From Variovorax paradoxus (GTDB taxonomy: Bacteria; Pseudomonadota; Gammaproteobacteria; Burkholderiales; Burkholderiaceae_C): DNA of 64,000 nucleotides. Position 1 is the stretch's first letter. Each line of letters starts with the position of its first letter. Below the pieces are notes generated by a model, which saw nothing but the letters and a program-made list of their open reading frames with translations, had not been told where the DNA came from and searched no databases. A program made the translations under genes and the position numbers. This document shows positions 25,088 through 36,234 of the stretch, piece after piece. The stretch is taken from the NCBI RefSeq assembly GCF_902712855.1, contig NZ_LR743507.1, positions 1,164,001 to 1,228,000 of the forward strand, read 5' to 3'.

Positions 25088-27706
25088 ATGGGCACCACCG
25101 CATCGACCGCCGTCTCTGCGCGCCAGGCGCTGGCCCGCTATCACGACAAACGCGACTTCAGCCGCACGCCGGAGCCCAGGGCCGGCGGCAAACGGGGCAA
25201 GGGCACGCTGTCCTTCGTCATCCAGAAGCACCACGCGAGCCATCTGCACTATGACTTCCGACTCGAGCTCGACGGCACGCTGAAGAGCTGGGCGGTGCCC
25301 AAGGGCCCATGCCTAGACCCCAGCGTGAAGCGCATGGCGGTGCACGTGGAAGACCACCCGATCTCGTACGCCGGTTTCGAGGGCACCATTCCGCCGAAGC
25401 AGTACGGCGCCGGCAGCGTGATCGTGTGGGACCGCGGCGACTGGCTGCCCGTCGGCGACGCGCGCGAGTCGCTCGCGGCCGGCAGGCTCAAGTTCGAGTT
25501 GCGCGGCGAGAAGCTGCACGGCCACTGGACGCTGGTGCGCATGCGCGGCAAGGACGGCGAATCGCACGAGCCCTGGCTGCTCATCAAGGAGCGCGATGAC
25601 GAAGCGCGCCCGCTCGATGACTACGACGTGCTCGCGGCACAGCCCGCAAGCGTGATCACCGGGCTGGACGTGGACGAGGTGGGCCAGCCGCCGAAGAAGA
25701 GGGCGGAGAGGGCGGCGGGCGGCGCGGCGCAGGCTTCCGGGAAGACTGCAAAGAAGGCCGCGAAGCAGGTCGTGAAGAAGGTCGTGAAGAAGGCCGCCGG
25801 CAAAGCCGCTCTGCCCGACGCGTTGCAGCCCCAGCTCGCCACCCTCGCCACGGCACCCCCCGCCGAGGCCGGCGACTGGCTTTATGAACTCAAGTTCGAC
25901 GGCTACCGCCTGCTCGCGCGCATCGACAAGGGCAAGGTCCGGTGCTTCACCCGCAACGGCCACGACTGGACCGCGAAGCTGCCGGCGCTGGCCGAGGCGC
26001 TGGCAAGGCTGCCGGCGGGCGCGGCGTGGCTCGACGGCGAGATCACCGTCGAGGGCGAGCACGGCGCGCCCGACTTCCAGGCGCTGCAGAACGCCTTCGA
26101 CAGCGGCTCCACGTCGCACATCACCTACTGGCTGTTCGATGCGCCTTTTCTCGACGGCGAGGACCTGCGCGAACGCCCGGTGGAGGAGCGCCGCGCCCGG
26201 CTCGCGAAGCTGCTGGGCAAGCGGCCGCCCGCGCCGTTGCGGCTGAGCGAGGCGTTCGAGGCGTCGCCGCGCGACCTGCTGGCCTCTTCTGCCAGCCTCG
26301 GCTTCGAGGGCATCGTCGGCAAGCGCAAGGGCTCGCCGTACGTATCGCGCCGCTCGCCCGACTGGATCAAGCTGAAGAACCAGCAGCGGCAGGAGTTCGT
26401 GATCGGCGGCTACACCGCGCCCAAGGGTTCGCGCACCGGCTTCGGCGCCTTGCTGCTGGGCGTGCACGACGAGGCCACGGGCCGGCTGCGCTACTGCGGC
26501 AACGTGGGCACCGGGTTCGACGCGGACCGGCTCGCCGACATCAAGGCGCGGCTGGACAAGCTCGCCACCGACAAGTGCCCCTTCGAGCCGCGGCCCGCCG
26601 GCGTGAAGGCGCAATGGGTCAGGCCCACGCTGGTGGCCGAGGTCTCGTTCGGCGAATGGACGCGCGACGACCGCGTGCGCCATTCGGTGTTCCAGGGCCT
26701 GCGCGCCGACAAGCCCGCGCGCGACATCCGCCGTGAGCGGGCGCAGCCGGTCGGCGGCACTGCACCTTCCTCCATGGCGGCGAGTTCAACGGCGAAGACC
26801 CAGAAAACCCCGGGAGCAAAGGCAACGATGGCCCTCAAGATCAGCCACGCCGAGCGCGTGATCGACAAGCACAGCGGCATCACCAAGGGCCAGCTCGCGG
26901 CCTACTACGACAGCGTGGCCGCGCTCATGCTGCCGCACCTGCGCGGGCGGCCGGTGTCGCTGGTACGCGCGCCCGACGGCGTGGGCGGTGAGCTGTTCTT
27001 CCAGAAGCACATCCAGAACCGAGAGATCCCGGGCGTGAAGCTGCTCGACCCCGCGCTCGACCCCGGCCACGAACCGCTGCTGCAGATCGACACGAAGACG
27101 GGCCTGCTCGGTGCGGCCCAGATGAACGTGATCGAGCTGCACACCTGGAACGCCACCTCGCGCGCCATCGGCAAGCCCGATCGCATGACCTTCGATCTCG
27201 ATCCCGGCGAAGGCGTGGCATGGCCGCAGATCCAGGATGCAGCCATGCTGGTGCGCACGCTGCTCGACGAGCTCGGCCTGCCCTCGTTCCTGAAGACCAG
27301 CGGCGGCAAGGGCCTGCACGTGGTGGTGCCGGTGCGCCGCCAGTACGACTGGGACACCGTCAAGGGCTTCTCGCAGGCCGTGGTGGTGCACCTGGCGCAG
27401 ACCATCCCGCAGCGCTTCGTCGCCAAGAGCGGGCCGCGCAACCGTGTGGGCAAGGTCTTCGTGGACTATCTGCGCAACGGCTTCGGCGCGACCACGGTGA
27501 GCGCCTGGTCCGCACGGTCGCGGCCGGGGCTCGGCGTGTCGGTGCCGCTGGCGTGGGAAGAGCTGCCGGACCTCACGAGCGCGTCGCAGTGGACCGTTGC
27601 GAATGCGGCGGAGCGCTTCGAGGTGGGCAACGAACCGTGGACCGCGATGGAGAGCAGCCGCAAGGGTCTGGCGGCGGCGATGAAGCTGCTCGGCTACGAG
27701 CCGTAG
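25088..27706 (+). CDS. ligD: ATP-dependent DNA ligase LigD (PE-Lig-Pol)
   Basis: An 872-aa multifunctional end-joining enzyme with three domains in the order phosphoesterase, ligase, polymerase. The 3'-phosphoesterase (about residues 35-195) shows HHASHLHYDFRLELDG and HVEDHPISYAGFEG. A Lys/Ala-rich linker follows. The ligase (about 250-555) has the adenylated lysine in ELKFDGYR at K269 and the EGIVGKRKGSPY motif. The primase/polymerase (from about 580) has the metal-binding pair in FDLDPGEG (D703, D705) and SGGKGLHVVVP. It works with Ku on the same transcript to repair double-strand breaks, mostly in stationary phase in known cases. Confidence 0.97.
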   Translation: MGTTASTAVSARQALARYHDKRDFSRTPEPRAGGKRGKGTLSFVIQKHHASHLHYDFRLELDGTLKSWAVPKGPCLDPSVKRMAVHVEDHPISYAGFEGTIPPKQYGAGSVIVWDRGDWLPVGDARESLAAGRLKFELRGEKLHGHWTLVRMRGKDGESHEPWLLIKERDDEARPLDDYDVLAAQPASVITGLDVDEVGQPPKKRAERAAGGAAQASGKTAKKAAKQVVKKVVKKAAGKAALPDALQPQLATLATAPPAEAGDWLYELKFDGYRLLARIDKGKVRCFTRNGHDWTAKLPALAEALARLPAGAAWLDGEITVEGEHGAPDFQALQNAFDSGSTSHITYWLFDAPFLDGEDLRERPVEERRARLAKLLGKRPPAPLRLSEAFEASPRDLLASSASLGFEGIVGKRKGSPYVSRRSPDWIKLKNQQRQEFVIGGYTAPKGSRTGFGALLLGVHDEATGRLRYCGNVGTGFDADRLADIKARLDKLATDKCPFEPRPAGVKAQWVRPTLVAEVSFGEWTRDDRVRHSVFQGLRADKPARDIRRERAQPVGGTAPSSMAASSTAKTQKTPGAKATMALKISHAERVIDKHSGITKGQLAAYYDSVAALMLPHLRGRPVSLVRAPDGVGGELFFQKHIQNREIPGVKLLDPALDPGHEPLLQIDTKTGLLGAAQMNVIELHTWNATSRAIGKPDRMTFDLDPGEGVAWPQIQDAAMLVRTLLDELGLPSFLKTSGGKGLHVVVPVRRQYDWDTVKGFSQAVVVHLAQTIPQRFVAKSGPRNRVGKVFVDYLRNGFGATTVSAWSARSRPGLGVSVPLAWEELPDLTSASQWTVANAAERFEVGNEPWTAMESSRKGLAAAMKLLGYEP

Positions 27707-27721
27707 CGCGATCCGGTCTTG

Positions 27722-28265
27722 CTCCCTCCCCCGCTGGGGGAGGGCAGGGGTGGGGGCAAGCGGCCTTCGATGAGGCACTGCGCCGGGCATGCGCCGCTTG
27801 CCCCCATCCCAGCCTTCCCCCAGAGGGGGAAGGGGCAAGGCATCTCAGGCGAGGCTTGTATTTCTCCCTCCCCCGTTGGGGAAGGGCAAGGGTCGGGGCA
27901 CGCGGCTTTCGATGAGGCACTGCGCCTGGCATGCGCCGCTTGCCCCCATCCCAGCCTTCCCCCAGAGGGGGAAGGAGCAAGCCATCTCAGGCGAGGCTCG
28001 TCTTTCTCCCTGCCCTTCCGGGGGAGGGCAGGGGTGGGGGCACGCGGCTTTCGATGAGGCGCTGCGTCTGGCACGCGCCGCTTACCCCCATCCCAGCCTT
28101 CCCCAGAGGGGAAGGAGCAAGGCATCTCAAGAAAGGCTTGTATTTCTCCCTCCCCCGCTGGGGAGGGCAGGGGTGGGGGCACGCGGCGCTCGATGAAGCA
28201 CGGCGCCTGGCATGCGCCGTTTGCCCCCATCCCAGTCTTCCCCCAGAGGGGGAAGGGGCAAGACC
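27722..28265. repeat. R2 tandem array, four units of about 142 bp
   Basis: Units begin at 27722, 27864, 28006 and 28146. Each has a left hairpin (CCCTCCCCC-gct-GGGGGAGGG in unit 1), a central inverted repeat (unit 1: 14 bases at 27751-27764 against 27793-27806), and a right hairpin (CCTTCCCCC-aga-GGGGGAAGG). It fills the space between the convergent ligD and transglutaminase genes. There are no unique spacers between units, so it is not a CRISPR array. Confidence 0.9.
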
Positions 28266-28270
28266 GGGCC

Positions 28271-29089
28271 CTACTGCATCACTTCTTCCGTCGTAACCTC
28301 GAAGCGCTGCAGGCTGTTCTCGCCGAACACCATGGTGATCGGCACATCGGCCGCATCACGGCCGCGGGCGATCACGATGCGGCCGATGCGCGGGATGTTG
28401 TGGCGCGCATCGAAGGTATGCCATCTGTTGCCCAGGTACACCTCGAACCACGCGCTGAAATCCATCGGCGAGCGCACTGGCGGAATGCCGATGTCGCCGA
28501 GGTAACCGGTCACGTAGCGCGCCGGAATGTTCATGCAGCGGCACAACGTGATCGCGAGGTGCGCGAAGTCCCGGCACACGCCCGTTCTTTCGCGAAAGCC
28601 CTCCAAGGCGGTGCGCGTGGCGCGCGCGCTCCCGTAATCGAAGCGCAGGTGCCGGTGCACGAAGTCGCAGATCGCCTGCACCCGCTGCCAGCCCGGCGTG
28701 ACGTTCAGGAAATTGGCCCAGGCGAACTGCAGCAGCTCGCCGTCGACCTCGCAGTAGCGGCTCGGCAGCAGGAAGGGCAGCGTGGACACCGGCAGGTCGG
28801 CCGGTGCATGCTCGATCGCGCCGTGGTCCACCGGGTCGGGCCAGCCGGTGTCGTAGACCACCGCATCGTTGCGCAGGCGCACGCTGCTCACGCCGGGCGG
28901 TACATGCACGCGCGCGCACTGGTTGCCGAAGCCGTCGAGGTAGAAGTCGGTGGCCAGCGGCGGGCTGATGGTGATGTTCTCCTCGCCCTGTATGTCGGCT
29001 GCGCGCGAAGGGTGGACCTGCAGCATGTAGATCAACGCCGTGGGGGCGGTGACGCCGAGCTCGATGTCGAAGCCGATCCTGATCTGCAT
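28271..29089 (-). CDS. Transglutaminase-like protease-fold protein
   Basis: A 272-aa cytoplasmic protein with no signal peptide. The N-terminal 80 residues form a beta-rich transglutaminase-N-like domain. The core domain has the probable catalytic triad: Cys172 in RTGVCRDFAHLAI, His in NRWHTFDARHN, and the Asp of the same segment. Such bacterial proteins are papain-like peptidases or amidases; no partner is evident. It is convergent with ligD across the R2 array and divergent from the small membrane peptide gene. Confidence 0.85.
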   Translation of the reverse strand: MQIRIGFDIELGVTAPTALIYMLQVHPSRAADIQGEENITISPPLATDFYLDGFGNQCARVHVPPGVSSVRLRNDAVVYDTGWPDPVDHGAIEHAPADLPVSTLPFLLPSRYCEVDGELLQFAWANFLNVTPGWQRVQAICDFVHRHLRFDYGSARATRTALEGFRERTGVCRDFAHLAITLCRCMNIPARYVTGYLGDIGIPPVRSPMDFSAWFEVYLGNRWHTFDARHNIPRIGRIVIARGRDAADVPITMVFGENSLQRFEVTTEEVMQ

Positions 29090-29440
29090 GGGTGCTCTTC
29101 TTCCCTGGTGATCCGGACAGTGCGGCCGGTGCGCGGAGGCAACAAGCAAGGTGACAAGCACGATGAGTGCCACCCTTCTGGCAATCGTATGGATGAAGGC
29201 GCGAATCCCTCGCGGTCAACACGCGCGACCCCGCGTAGGCGGGGGCGTGGCGCTGTCGGCGCGCTCCTACCGCGCACACCTGGGTTCTCCCACAGTCTGG
29301 GGAGGGCGGCCACTACGGGTCGGATGCGGCGCGAAACATAACCTTGCATTTCGCTTGCGGCGAGTCTGCGCCCGGTCCGGGTGCGCTGCACCGCAATGCG
29401 CCTTCGCCACCTCGCCCAGCCCGTTTCCTTGGAGGGAATC
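29090..29440. other. 351-base intergenic region between divergent genes
   Basis: I see no further gene here. It must hold the promoters of the transglutaminase gene (minus) and of the small membrane peptide/katE genes (plus). No clear operator or canonical promoter stands out in the GC-rich sequence. Confidence 0.4.
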
Positions 29441-29590
29441 ATGGAGTTTTCTTCGCTTTTCGACTCGCTCACCACCGCGTGGGGCGACGAAATCCTCGTG
29501 TGGGCCGTGGCCGCCGTTGCCGGCTGCATCTGCCTGGTCGCACTGGTCAATGTGCTCGACATGTTCCTCGACAACAACGAAATGGGCTGA
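29441..29590 (+). CDS. 49-aa single-pass membrane peptide
   Basis: This is a small gene preceded by a strong ribosome site (GGAGGG, about eight bases before ATG 29441). The peptide has a short acidic/aromatic N-terminus, one hydrophobic helix (VWAVAAVAGCICLVALVNV, residues about 20-38) with a cysteine pair CIC, and an acidic end. It lies 11 bases before the catalase gene on the same strand and is probably co-transcribed. Its function is unknown; a membrane-located helper in oxidative stress is a guess from position. Confidence 0.65.
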   Translation: MEFSSLFDSLTTAWGDEILVWAVAAVAGCICLVALVNVLDMFLDNNEMG

Positions 29591-29601
29591 GCGCCCTTCC
29601 C

Positions 29602-31818
<2,217 letters not shown>

Positions 31819-31826
31819 GCGTTCAG

Positions 31827-31871
31827 GGCCTGCTTACCTCGCTTCCGGCGCCGTGTGGCAGGCCTTCCTTT
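31827..31871 (+). terminator. Probable terminator after katE
   Basis: GGCCTGC (31827-31833) and GCAGGCC (31858-31864) form a seven-base stem with a 24-base loop, followed by TTCCTTT. Confidence 0.45.
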
Positions 31872-31896
31872 CGTCGTCCGATGCGACGCCGGAGCT

Positions 31897-31941
31897 GGTG
31901 TGAACACACCCTAGTCCGTTCGCGCTAGACCGTATTGCGAA
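31897..31941. promoter_or_regulatory. Inverted repeats upstream of the CHAT-TPS genes
   Basis: GGTGTG-AA-CACACC (31897-31910) is followed by TTCGC (31919-31923) facing GCGAA (31937-31941). They lie in the 240-base gap before the CHAT gene, the only sizeable gap ahead of that three-gene set, so they are candidates for its control region. No matching regulator is adjacent. Confidence 0.35.
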
Positions 31942-32058
31942 TAGGCGCACGCCACCCCCCGCTCCTAGACTTTCCCCACGAGGCCTGAACGGCGCGCACT
32001 TCTGCAGCGCCCACGGCCCGCTTCCGGCGGGCTCCCATGGGCCGCGCGCGGGGGTCCA

Positions 32059-34224
32059 ATGGCTTGGTTTTCGAGATGGGGATGGGAGCGCCCGGCACGC
32101 CGTCGTGCGGCTGCGGCAGGAGCGCTCGGTCTTGCAGGCATTCTTCTCCTGGGCTTCGGTCCTTCGGCATCGGCGCAGCAGCGCCAGGCTTCGGCGCAGG
32201 CGGAGTCGAACGCCGAAGCCGCGGCCAGCAGGATGGAGCAGGCACGCCTGGACGACACCGACACGCTGCTCGCGTTGACGAGCGAGGGCGCGGTGCTCTA
32301 CGGGCAGGACGCGGTGAAGCTCTCGGGCTACCAGTACTGCAGCCAGGCCGTGGCGCTGGCCGAGGCCGGCGAGTTTCGCCAGAGCGTGCGCGCCGCCAGC
32401 AAGGCGCTGCACCTGGCCAACGCCACCAACGACCCGAACCTGATGGCCATGGCCAACCGCGACCTGGCGATCGTGTACAGCTACTCGGGGCAGCTCGAGA
32501 AGGCGGAGGAGTTCGCGCGCGAAGCGTTGCGGCATCCGGCGCGCGACCCCAAGCTGGTGGTCGGCCCGGTGCAGAAGGTGATCGGCGACGTGCGCACGCG
32601 CCGCGGCGACTTCGCGGGCGCAGTGCTCAGCTACGACGAGGCGCTCGCCAACAGCTCGGCGCGGTATGCGCCGCTGGTGCAGGCGTCGCTGGTGAATGCG
32701 CTGATCGAATCGGGCAACCCCGTGCGGGCGCGCGAGGTGCTCGGCACCATGGCGGCGCCGAAGGACGCGCCGCTCACCGCGCAGCTCGACCGCACCCGCG
32801 CGCGGCTGCTGCTGGCCGAGAACAAGCCGGCCGAGGCGCGCGACATGTACCGCGAGCTCACCGCGCGGCAGGTGGGCGCGGACACCGAGTACTACCGCCT
32901 CTGGGCCTGGGACGGCGTGGCGCGCAGCGAACTGGCGCTGGGCCAGAAGCAGGCCGCGGCCGAGGCCGTGGGCCGCGCGCTGGGCGACGTCGACAAGGTG
33001 CGCGCGCGCTTTCGCAGCGAGGAAGTGAAGATGGGCCTGTTCTCGGACCTGCAGACGGTGTTCGAGCGCGGCGTGGCCATCTACAGCGATGCGGGCGATG
33101 CGCGCCAGGCCTTCGAGGTGAGCGAGCACAGCCGGTCGCGCGCATTGCTCGATGCGGTGCGCGGGCGCGCGAAGATCAGCGAACAGGCCGCGAACACCGT
33201 CGACCTCGCCACGCTGCAGCGCACGCTGGCGGCGGACGAGCGCGTGGTGCAGTTCCACTCGCTGCCCGACCGCCTCGTGGTGTGGGTGGTGGGCCCCGCC
33301 GGCATCGCCGAGAAGACGGTGGCGGTCAGGCGCGACGAGCTCAACGAGCTGGTCGAGACCTTCCGCAATTCCATCGTGCGCGGCCGCCGCACGGCCATCA
33401 CCAACGCCGACAAGCTCGGCGCGGCGCTGCTCGGACCGCTCGGGCTCGCGCCGGGGCAGCGGCTGGTGATCGTGCCGCACGGCCCCTTGCATTACCTGCC
33501 GTTCCAGGCGCTGCGGCTCGACGGCCGCTACATCATCGAGACGCATCCGGTGGCGGTGGCGCCGTCGATCAGCATCGCGGTGCAGCTGGCGCAGCGCACG
33601 CCGCGCGTGAACGCCTCGCTGGTGGCCTTCGGCAATCCACGCATCGAGGACAAGTACGACCTGCCCGGCGCCGAGACCGAGGTGAAGCAGCTCGCGCAAC
33701 TGTTCCCGCGCAACACGCTGTACATGGGCGCGGCCGCCACCAAGACGCAGTTCCGCGACGTGGCCTCGCGCTCGCCGCTGATGCACGTGGCGGCGCACGC
33801 AGAGGCCGACGCGGTCGATCCGCTGTACTCGCGCATCCTGCTGGCCAACGAAGGCGGAAAGCAGAACTTCCTGGAGGCGCACGAGATTCTCGGCCTGCCG
33901 ATGGACGGCACCGCGCTGGTGACGCTGTCGGCCTGCGAGTCGGGCCTGGGGCGCATCGCGCAGGGCGACGAAGTGCTGGGCTTCACGCGCTCGTTCCTGT
34001 CGGCCGGCAGCTCGAGCCTGATCGCCTCGCTGTGGCCGGTGTCGGACGACGCCACCGCCGTGCTCATGAGCACGCTCTACAGCGAGCTGGCGAAGGGTCG
34101 AGACATCCAGAAGTCGATGCAGGCCGGACAGCTCGCGGTGCTGAAGGACCCCAAGATGTCCCATCCCTTCTTCTGGGCGCCGTTCAACCTGATCGGCAAC
34201 TGGCGCCTCACGGTCGGAGGCTAG
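32059..34224 (+). CDS. Exported TPR-CHAT (caspase-like) protein
   Basis: A 721-aa protein with an N-terminal Sec signal (twin-Arg region RRRAAAAG, hydrophobic core, cleavage after ASA at residue 39). Residues about 80-400 are TPR-like helix pairs (for example AVALAEAGEFRQSVRAASKAL, GQLEKAEEFAREAL). The CHAT domain (about 430-718) has the caspase-family dyad: His580 in MHVAAHAEAD and Cys626 in LSACESGLG, so it should be catalytically competent. It precedes tpsB by 87 bases on the same strand and so probably forms one transcript with the two-partner secretion genes. It may process, or gate release of, the TpsA exoprotein in the periplasm or at the surface; the role is unproven. Confidence 0.85.
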   Translation: MAWFSRWGWERPARRRAAAAGALGLAGILLLGFGPSASAQQRQASAQAESNAEAAASRMEQARLDDTDTLLALTSEGAVLYGQDAVKLSGYQYCSQAVALAEAGEFRQSVRAASKALHLANATNDPNLMAMANRDLAIVYSYSGQLEKAEEFAREALRHPARDPKLVVGPVQKVIGDVRTRRGDFAGAVLSYDEALANSSARYAPLVQASLVNALIESGNPVRAREVLGTMAAPKDAPLTAQLDRTRARLLLAENKPAEARDMYRELTARQVGADTEYYRLWAWDGVARSELALGQKQAAAEAVGRALGDVDKVRARFRSEEVKMGLFSDLQTVFERGVAIYSDAGDARQAFEVSEHSRSRALLDAVRGRAKISEQAANTVDLATLQRTLAADERVVQFHSLPDRLVVWVVGPAGIAEKTVAVRRDELNELVETFRNSIVRGRRTAITNADKLGAALLGPLGLAPGQRLVIVPHGPLHYLPFQALRLDGRYIIETHPVAVAPSISIAVQLAQRTPRVNASLVAFGNPRIEDKYDLPGAETEVKQLAQLFPRNTLYMGAAATKTQFRDVASRSPLMHVAAHAEADAVDPLYSRILLANEGGKQNFLEAHEILGLPMDGTALVTLSACESGLGRIAQGDEVLGFTRSFLSAGSSSLIASLWPVSDDATAVLMSTLYSELAKGRDIQKSMQAGQLAVLKDPKMSHPFFWAPFNLIGNWRLTVGG

Positions 34225-34311
34225 ACATGTCGCTGCTCGCCCCCTGTCCTTTCGCACGCCGTGCCGGGCCGCCGTGCGCGGCGTCCCGCATGACAAAGAT
34301 GAAGAACTGCC

Positions 34312-36054
34312 ATGGTCACTGAGAAGCGCGCCGCTCGACGTCCCACGCCGATCGCCTTCGCGGTCGCGGCCCTGATGGGCGCGACGCTGCTGGTCGCAGC
34401 CCAGCGCACGCAGGCCGCCGAAGCCGAAGGCAACGGCACGCAACTGCTGCCGGCCACGGACCCTTGCGGAAGCTGCGACCGTCCGATCGCACAGGCACCC
34501 ACGGGCGCGGTCGCTCCGCAGAGCCTGCCTGCGCCGCCGCGCGGCACGGGCGGCGCCGCCGGCGCGAGCTTCAGGCTCAACGACCTGCGCCTGAACGGCG
34601 TGAAGGCGTTGAGCAACGAGGAGCTGCAGGCGATCACCACGCCCTACATCGGGCGCGACGTGACGCTCGGCGATCTCGAGGAGCTCGCCAAGGCCATCAC
34701 CGCGCGCTACAAGGAGCGCGGCTACTTCCTCGCGCAGGCCGTGGTGCCGGTGCAGACGGTGCGCGACGGCATCGTCGAGATCAGCGTGATCGAGGGCCGC
34801 CTCGGCAAGGTCGACGTGGTGGTCGCACCCGATGCGCCGATCGCCGAGGCGCGCGTGCGCGGCTTCCTGGCGCCGCTGCAGCCCGGTGAGGCGGTGAGCG
34901 CACCGGCCTACGAACGCGCCATGCTGCTGCTGTCGGACCAGCCGGGCGTGAAGGTGTCCTCGGGCCTGCAGGAAGGCACGCAGGCCGGCACCACCGACCT
35001 CTCGGTCGAGGTGGCGGCCGCGCCGCGCTGGGCCTTCACGGCCGAGGCCGACAACCACGGCACGAAGGAGTCGGGGCGCTACCGCGTGGGCGGCACGGCG
35101 CGCTGGCTCAGCCCCTTCGGCATCGGCGACAACCTCGACATGCGCGTGATGGTCTCCGACAGCAACGCGCTGCAGTTCGGCCGCGTGGCCTACGAGGCGC
35201 CCATCGGCACCAGCGGCCTGCGCGCGGGCGTCGGCCTGTCGCGCGTGAGCTACGAACTCGGCGGGCAGTTCATCGACCTCGATGCGCGCGGACGTGCCAA
35301 CGTGCTCGATTTCTCGCTGAACTATCCGCTGATCCGCCAGCGCCAGCAGAACCTGTTCCTGCGCCTGGGCGTCGACGTGAAGGACCTCACCGACGAGCTG
35401 CGCGCGGCCGACTTCAGCTCGAAGAAGCGCGTCAACGGGCTGAGCCTGGGCTGGAGCTGGGAGCGGCGCGACGAACTGCTGGGTGGCGGCTACTGGGCCA
35501 GCTCGGGCACGCTGTACCACGGCAACCTGTCGATCCGCGACCCCGAGAGCCGCGAGTTCGACCGCGGCGTCGGGGGCCACGACACCGAAGGCGGCTTCAC
35601 CAAGCTGAGCTTCCAGTTCTCGCGCCTGCAGTCGATCGTGCCGCGCCATTCGCTGTACCTCTCGCTGGGCGGACAGTGGGCGAGCAAGAACCTCGACGCG
35701 TCCGAGAAGCTCGCGCTCGGCGGCGCGCGCGCGGTGCGGGCGTACCCCTCGGGCGAGCTGCTGGTCGACCAGGGCCTGATCGGCACGGTCGAGTGGCGCT
35801 GGTCGGTGAACGAGGAGCTCACGCCCTTCCTGTTCTACGACGCGGCGCGCGGAAAGATCGTACGCAACCCGACGCCCTATGACGGCATCAACAGCCACAG
35901 CCTGCGCGGCTACGGCGTGGGCCTGAGCTGGTCGCGCCCGGGCAACTTCTCGCTCAACGCCACGCTCGCCTGGCGCGACGGCACCGCGCCCGCGCTGACC
36001 GACGGGGGCGGCCGCAATCCGCGGCTCTACGTCCAGTTCATCAAGGCATTTTGA
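34312..36054 (+). CDS. TpsB outer-membrane transporter (ShlB/FhaC/HecB family)
   Basis: A 580-aa two-partner-secretion transporter. It has a signal peptide to about residue 36, a proline-rich linker, POTRA domains (about 85-230; FRLNDLRLNGVKALS, AKAITARYKERGYFLAQA), and a C-terminal 16-strand barrel. The barrel holds the conserved LGGARAVRAYPSGE loop, where VRAYP replaces the common VRGY, and ends with a phenylalanine (QFIKAF), the usual BAM recognition residue. It should export the adjacent TpsA. ATG 34312 has a weak ribosome site. Its stop is followed directly by an R1 repeat. Confidence 0.93.
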   Translation: MVTEKRAARRPTPIAFAVAALMGATLLVAAQRTQAAEAEGNGTQLLPATDPCGSCDRPIAQAPTGAVAPQSLPAPPRGTGGAAGASFRLNDLRLNGVKALSNEELQAITTPYIGRDVTLGDLEELAKAITARYKERGYFLAQAVVPVQTVRDGIVEISVIEGRLGKVDVVVAPDAPIAEARVRGFLAPLQPGEAVSAPAYERAMLLLSDQPGVKVSSGLQEGTQAGTTDLSVEVAAAPRWAFTAEADNHGTKESGRYRVGGTARWLSPFGIGDNLDMRVMVSDSNALQFGRVAYEAPIGTSGLRAGVGLSRVSYELGGQFIDLDARGRANVLDFSLNYPLIRQRQQNLFLRLGVDVKDLTDELRAADFSSKKRVNGLSLGWSWERRDELLGGGYWASSGTLYHGNLSIRDPESREFDRGVGGHDTEGGFTKLSFQFSRLQSIVPRHSLYLSLGGQWASKNLDASEKLALGGARAVRAYPSGELLVDQGLIGTVEWRWSVNEELTPFLFYDAARGKIVRNPTPYDGINSHSLRGYGVGLSWSRPGNFSLNATLAWRDGTAPALTDGGGRNPRLYVQFIKAF

Positions 36055-36152
36055 GATGGCACTCCCCCAGGCTTCGCGCACTTCGTGTCGCTACTCCTTC
36101 CCCCTCGCCGGGGGCGACACCTGCGGCCCGGCGAAGCCGGTTCCGCGGTGTC
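36055..36152 (+). repeat. R1 repeat copy g (between tpsB and tpsA)
   Basis: The unit begins at the base after the tpsB stop, inside the presumed operon. The stem-loop at 36116-36152 has GACACC/GGTGTC arms, CGG/CCG inside, and the C5/G5 hairpin before it. Confidence 0.85.
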
Positions 36153-36234
36153 CCGCGAATGGGTTGCGCCGGTTTCGGACATCGGGGTCACGGTCGAGCA
36201 TCGCGGTCACGCGGCAGCGTGATGGAGCACTGAC
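36153..36234 (+). promoter_or_regulatory. tpsA leader with ribosome site
   Basis: This 80-base stretch after R1 ends in GGAGCACTGAC before ATG 36235, a good ribosome site that fixes the tpsA start. No other gene is seen. Confidence 0.5.

Noticed and set aside
27722..28265. Possible CRISPR array after ligD
   Set aside because: The repeating unit is 142 bp and contiguous, without short repeats and unique spacers, and no cas gene is present.
31834..36081. 1415-codon open frame antisense to the CHAT and tpsB genes
   Set aside because: It is a high-GC shadow frame, very rich in Arg, His and Ala with no domain. The sense strand has two well-recognised genes.
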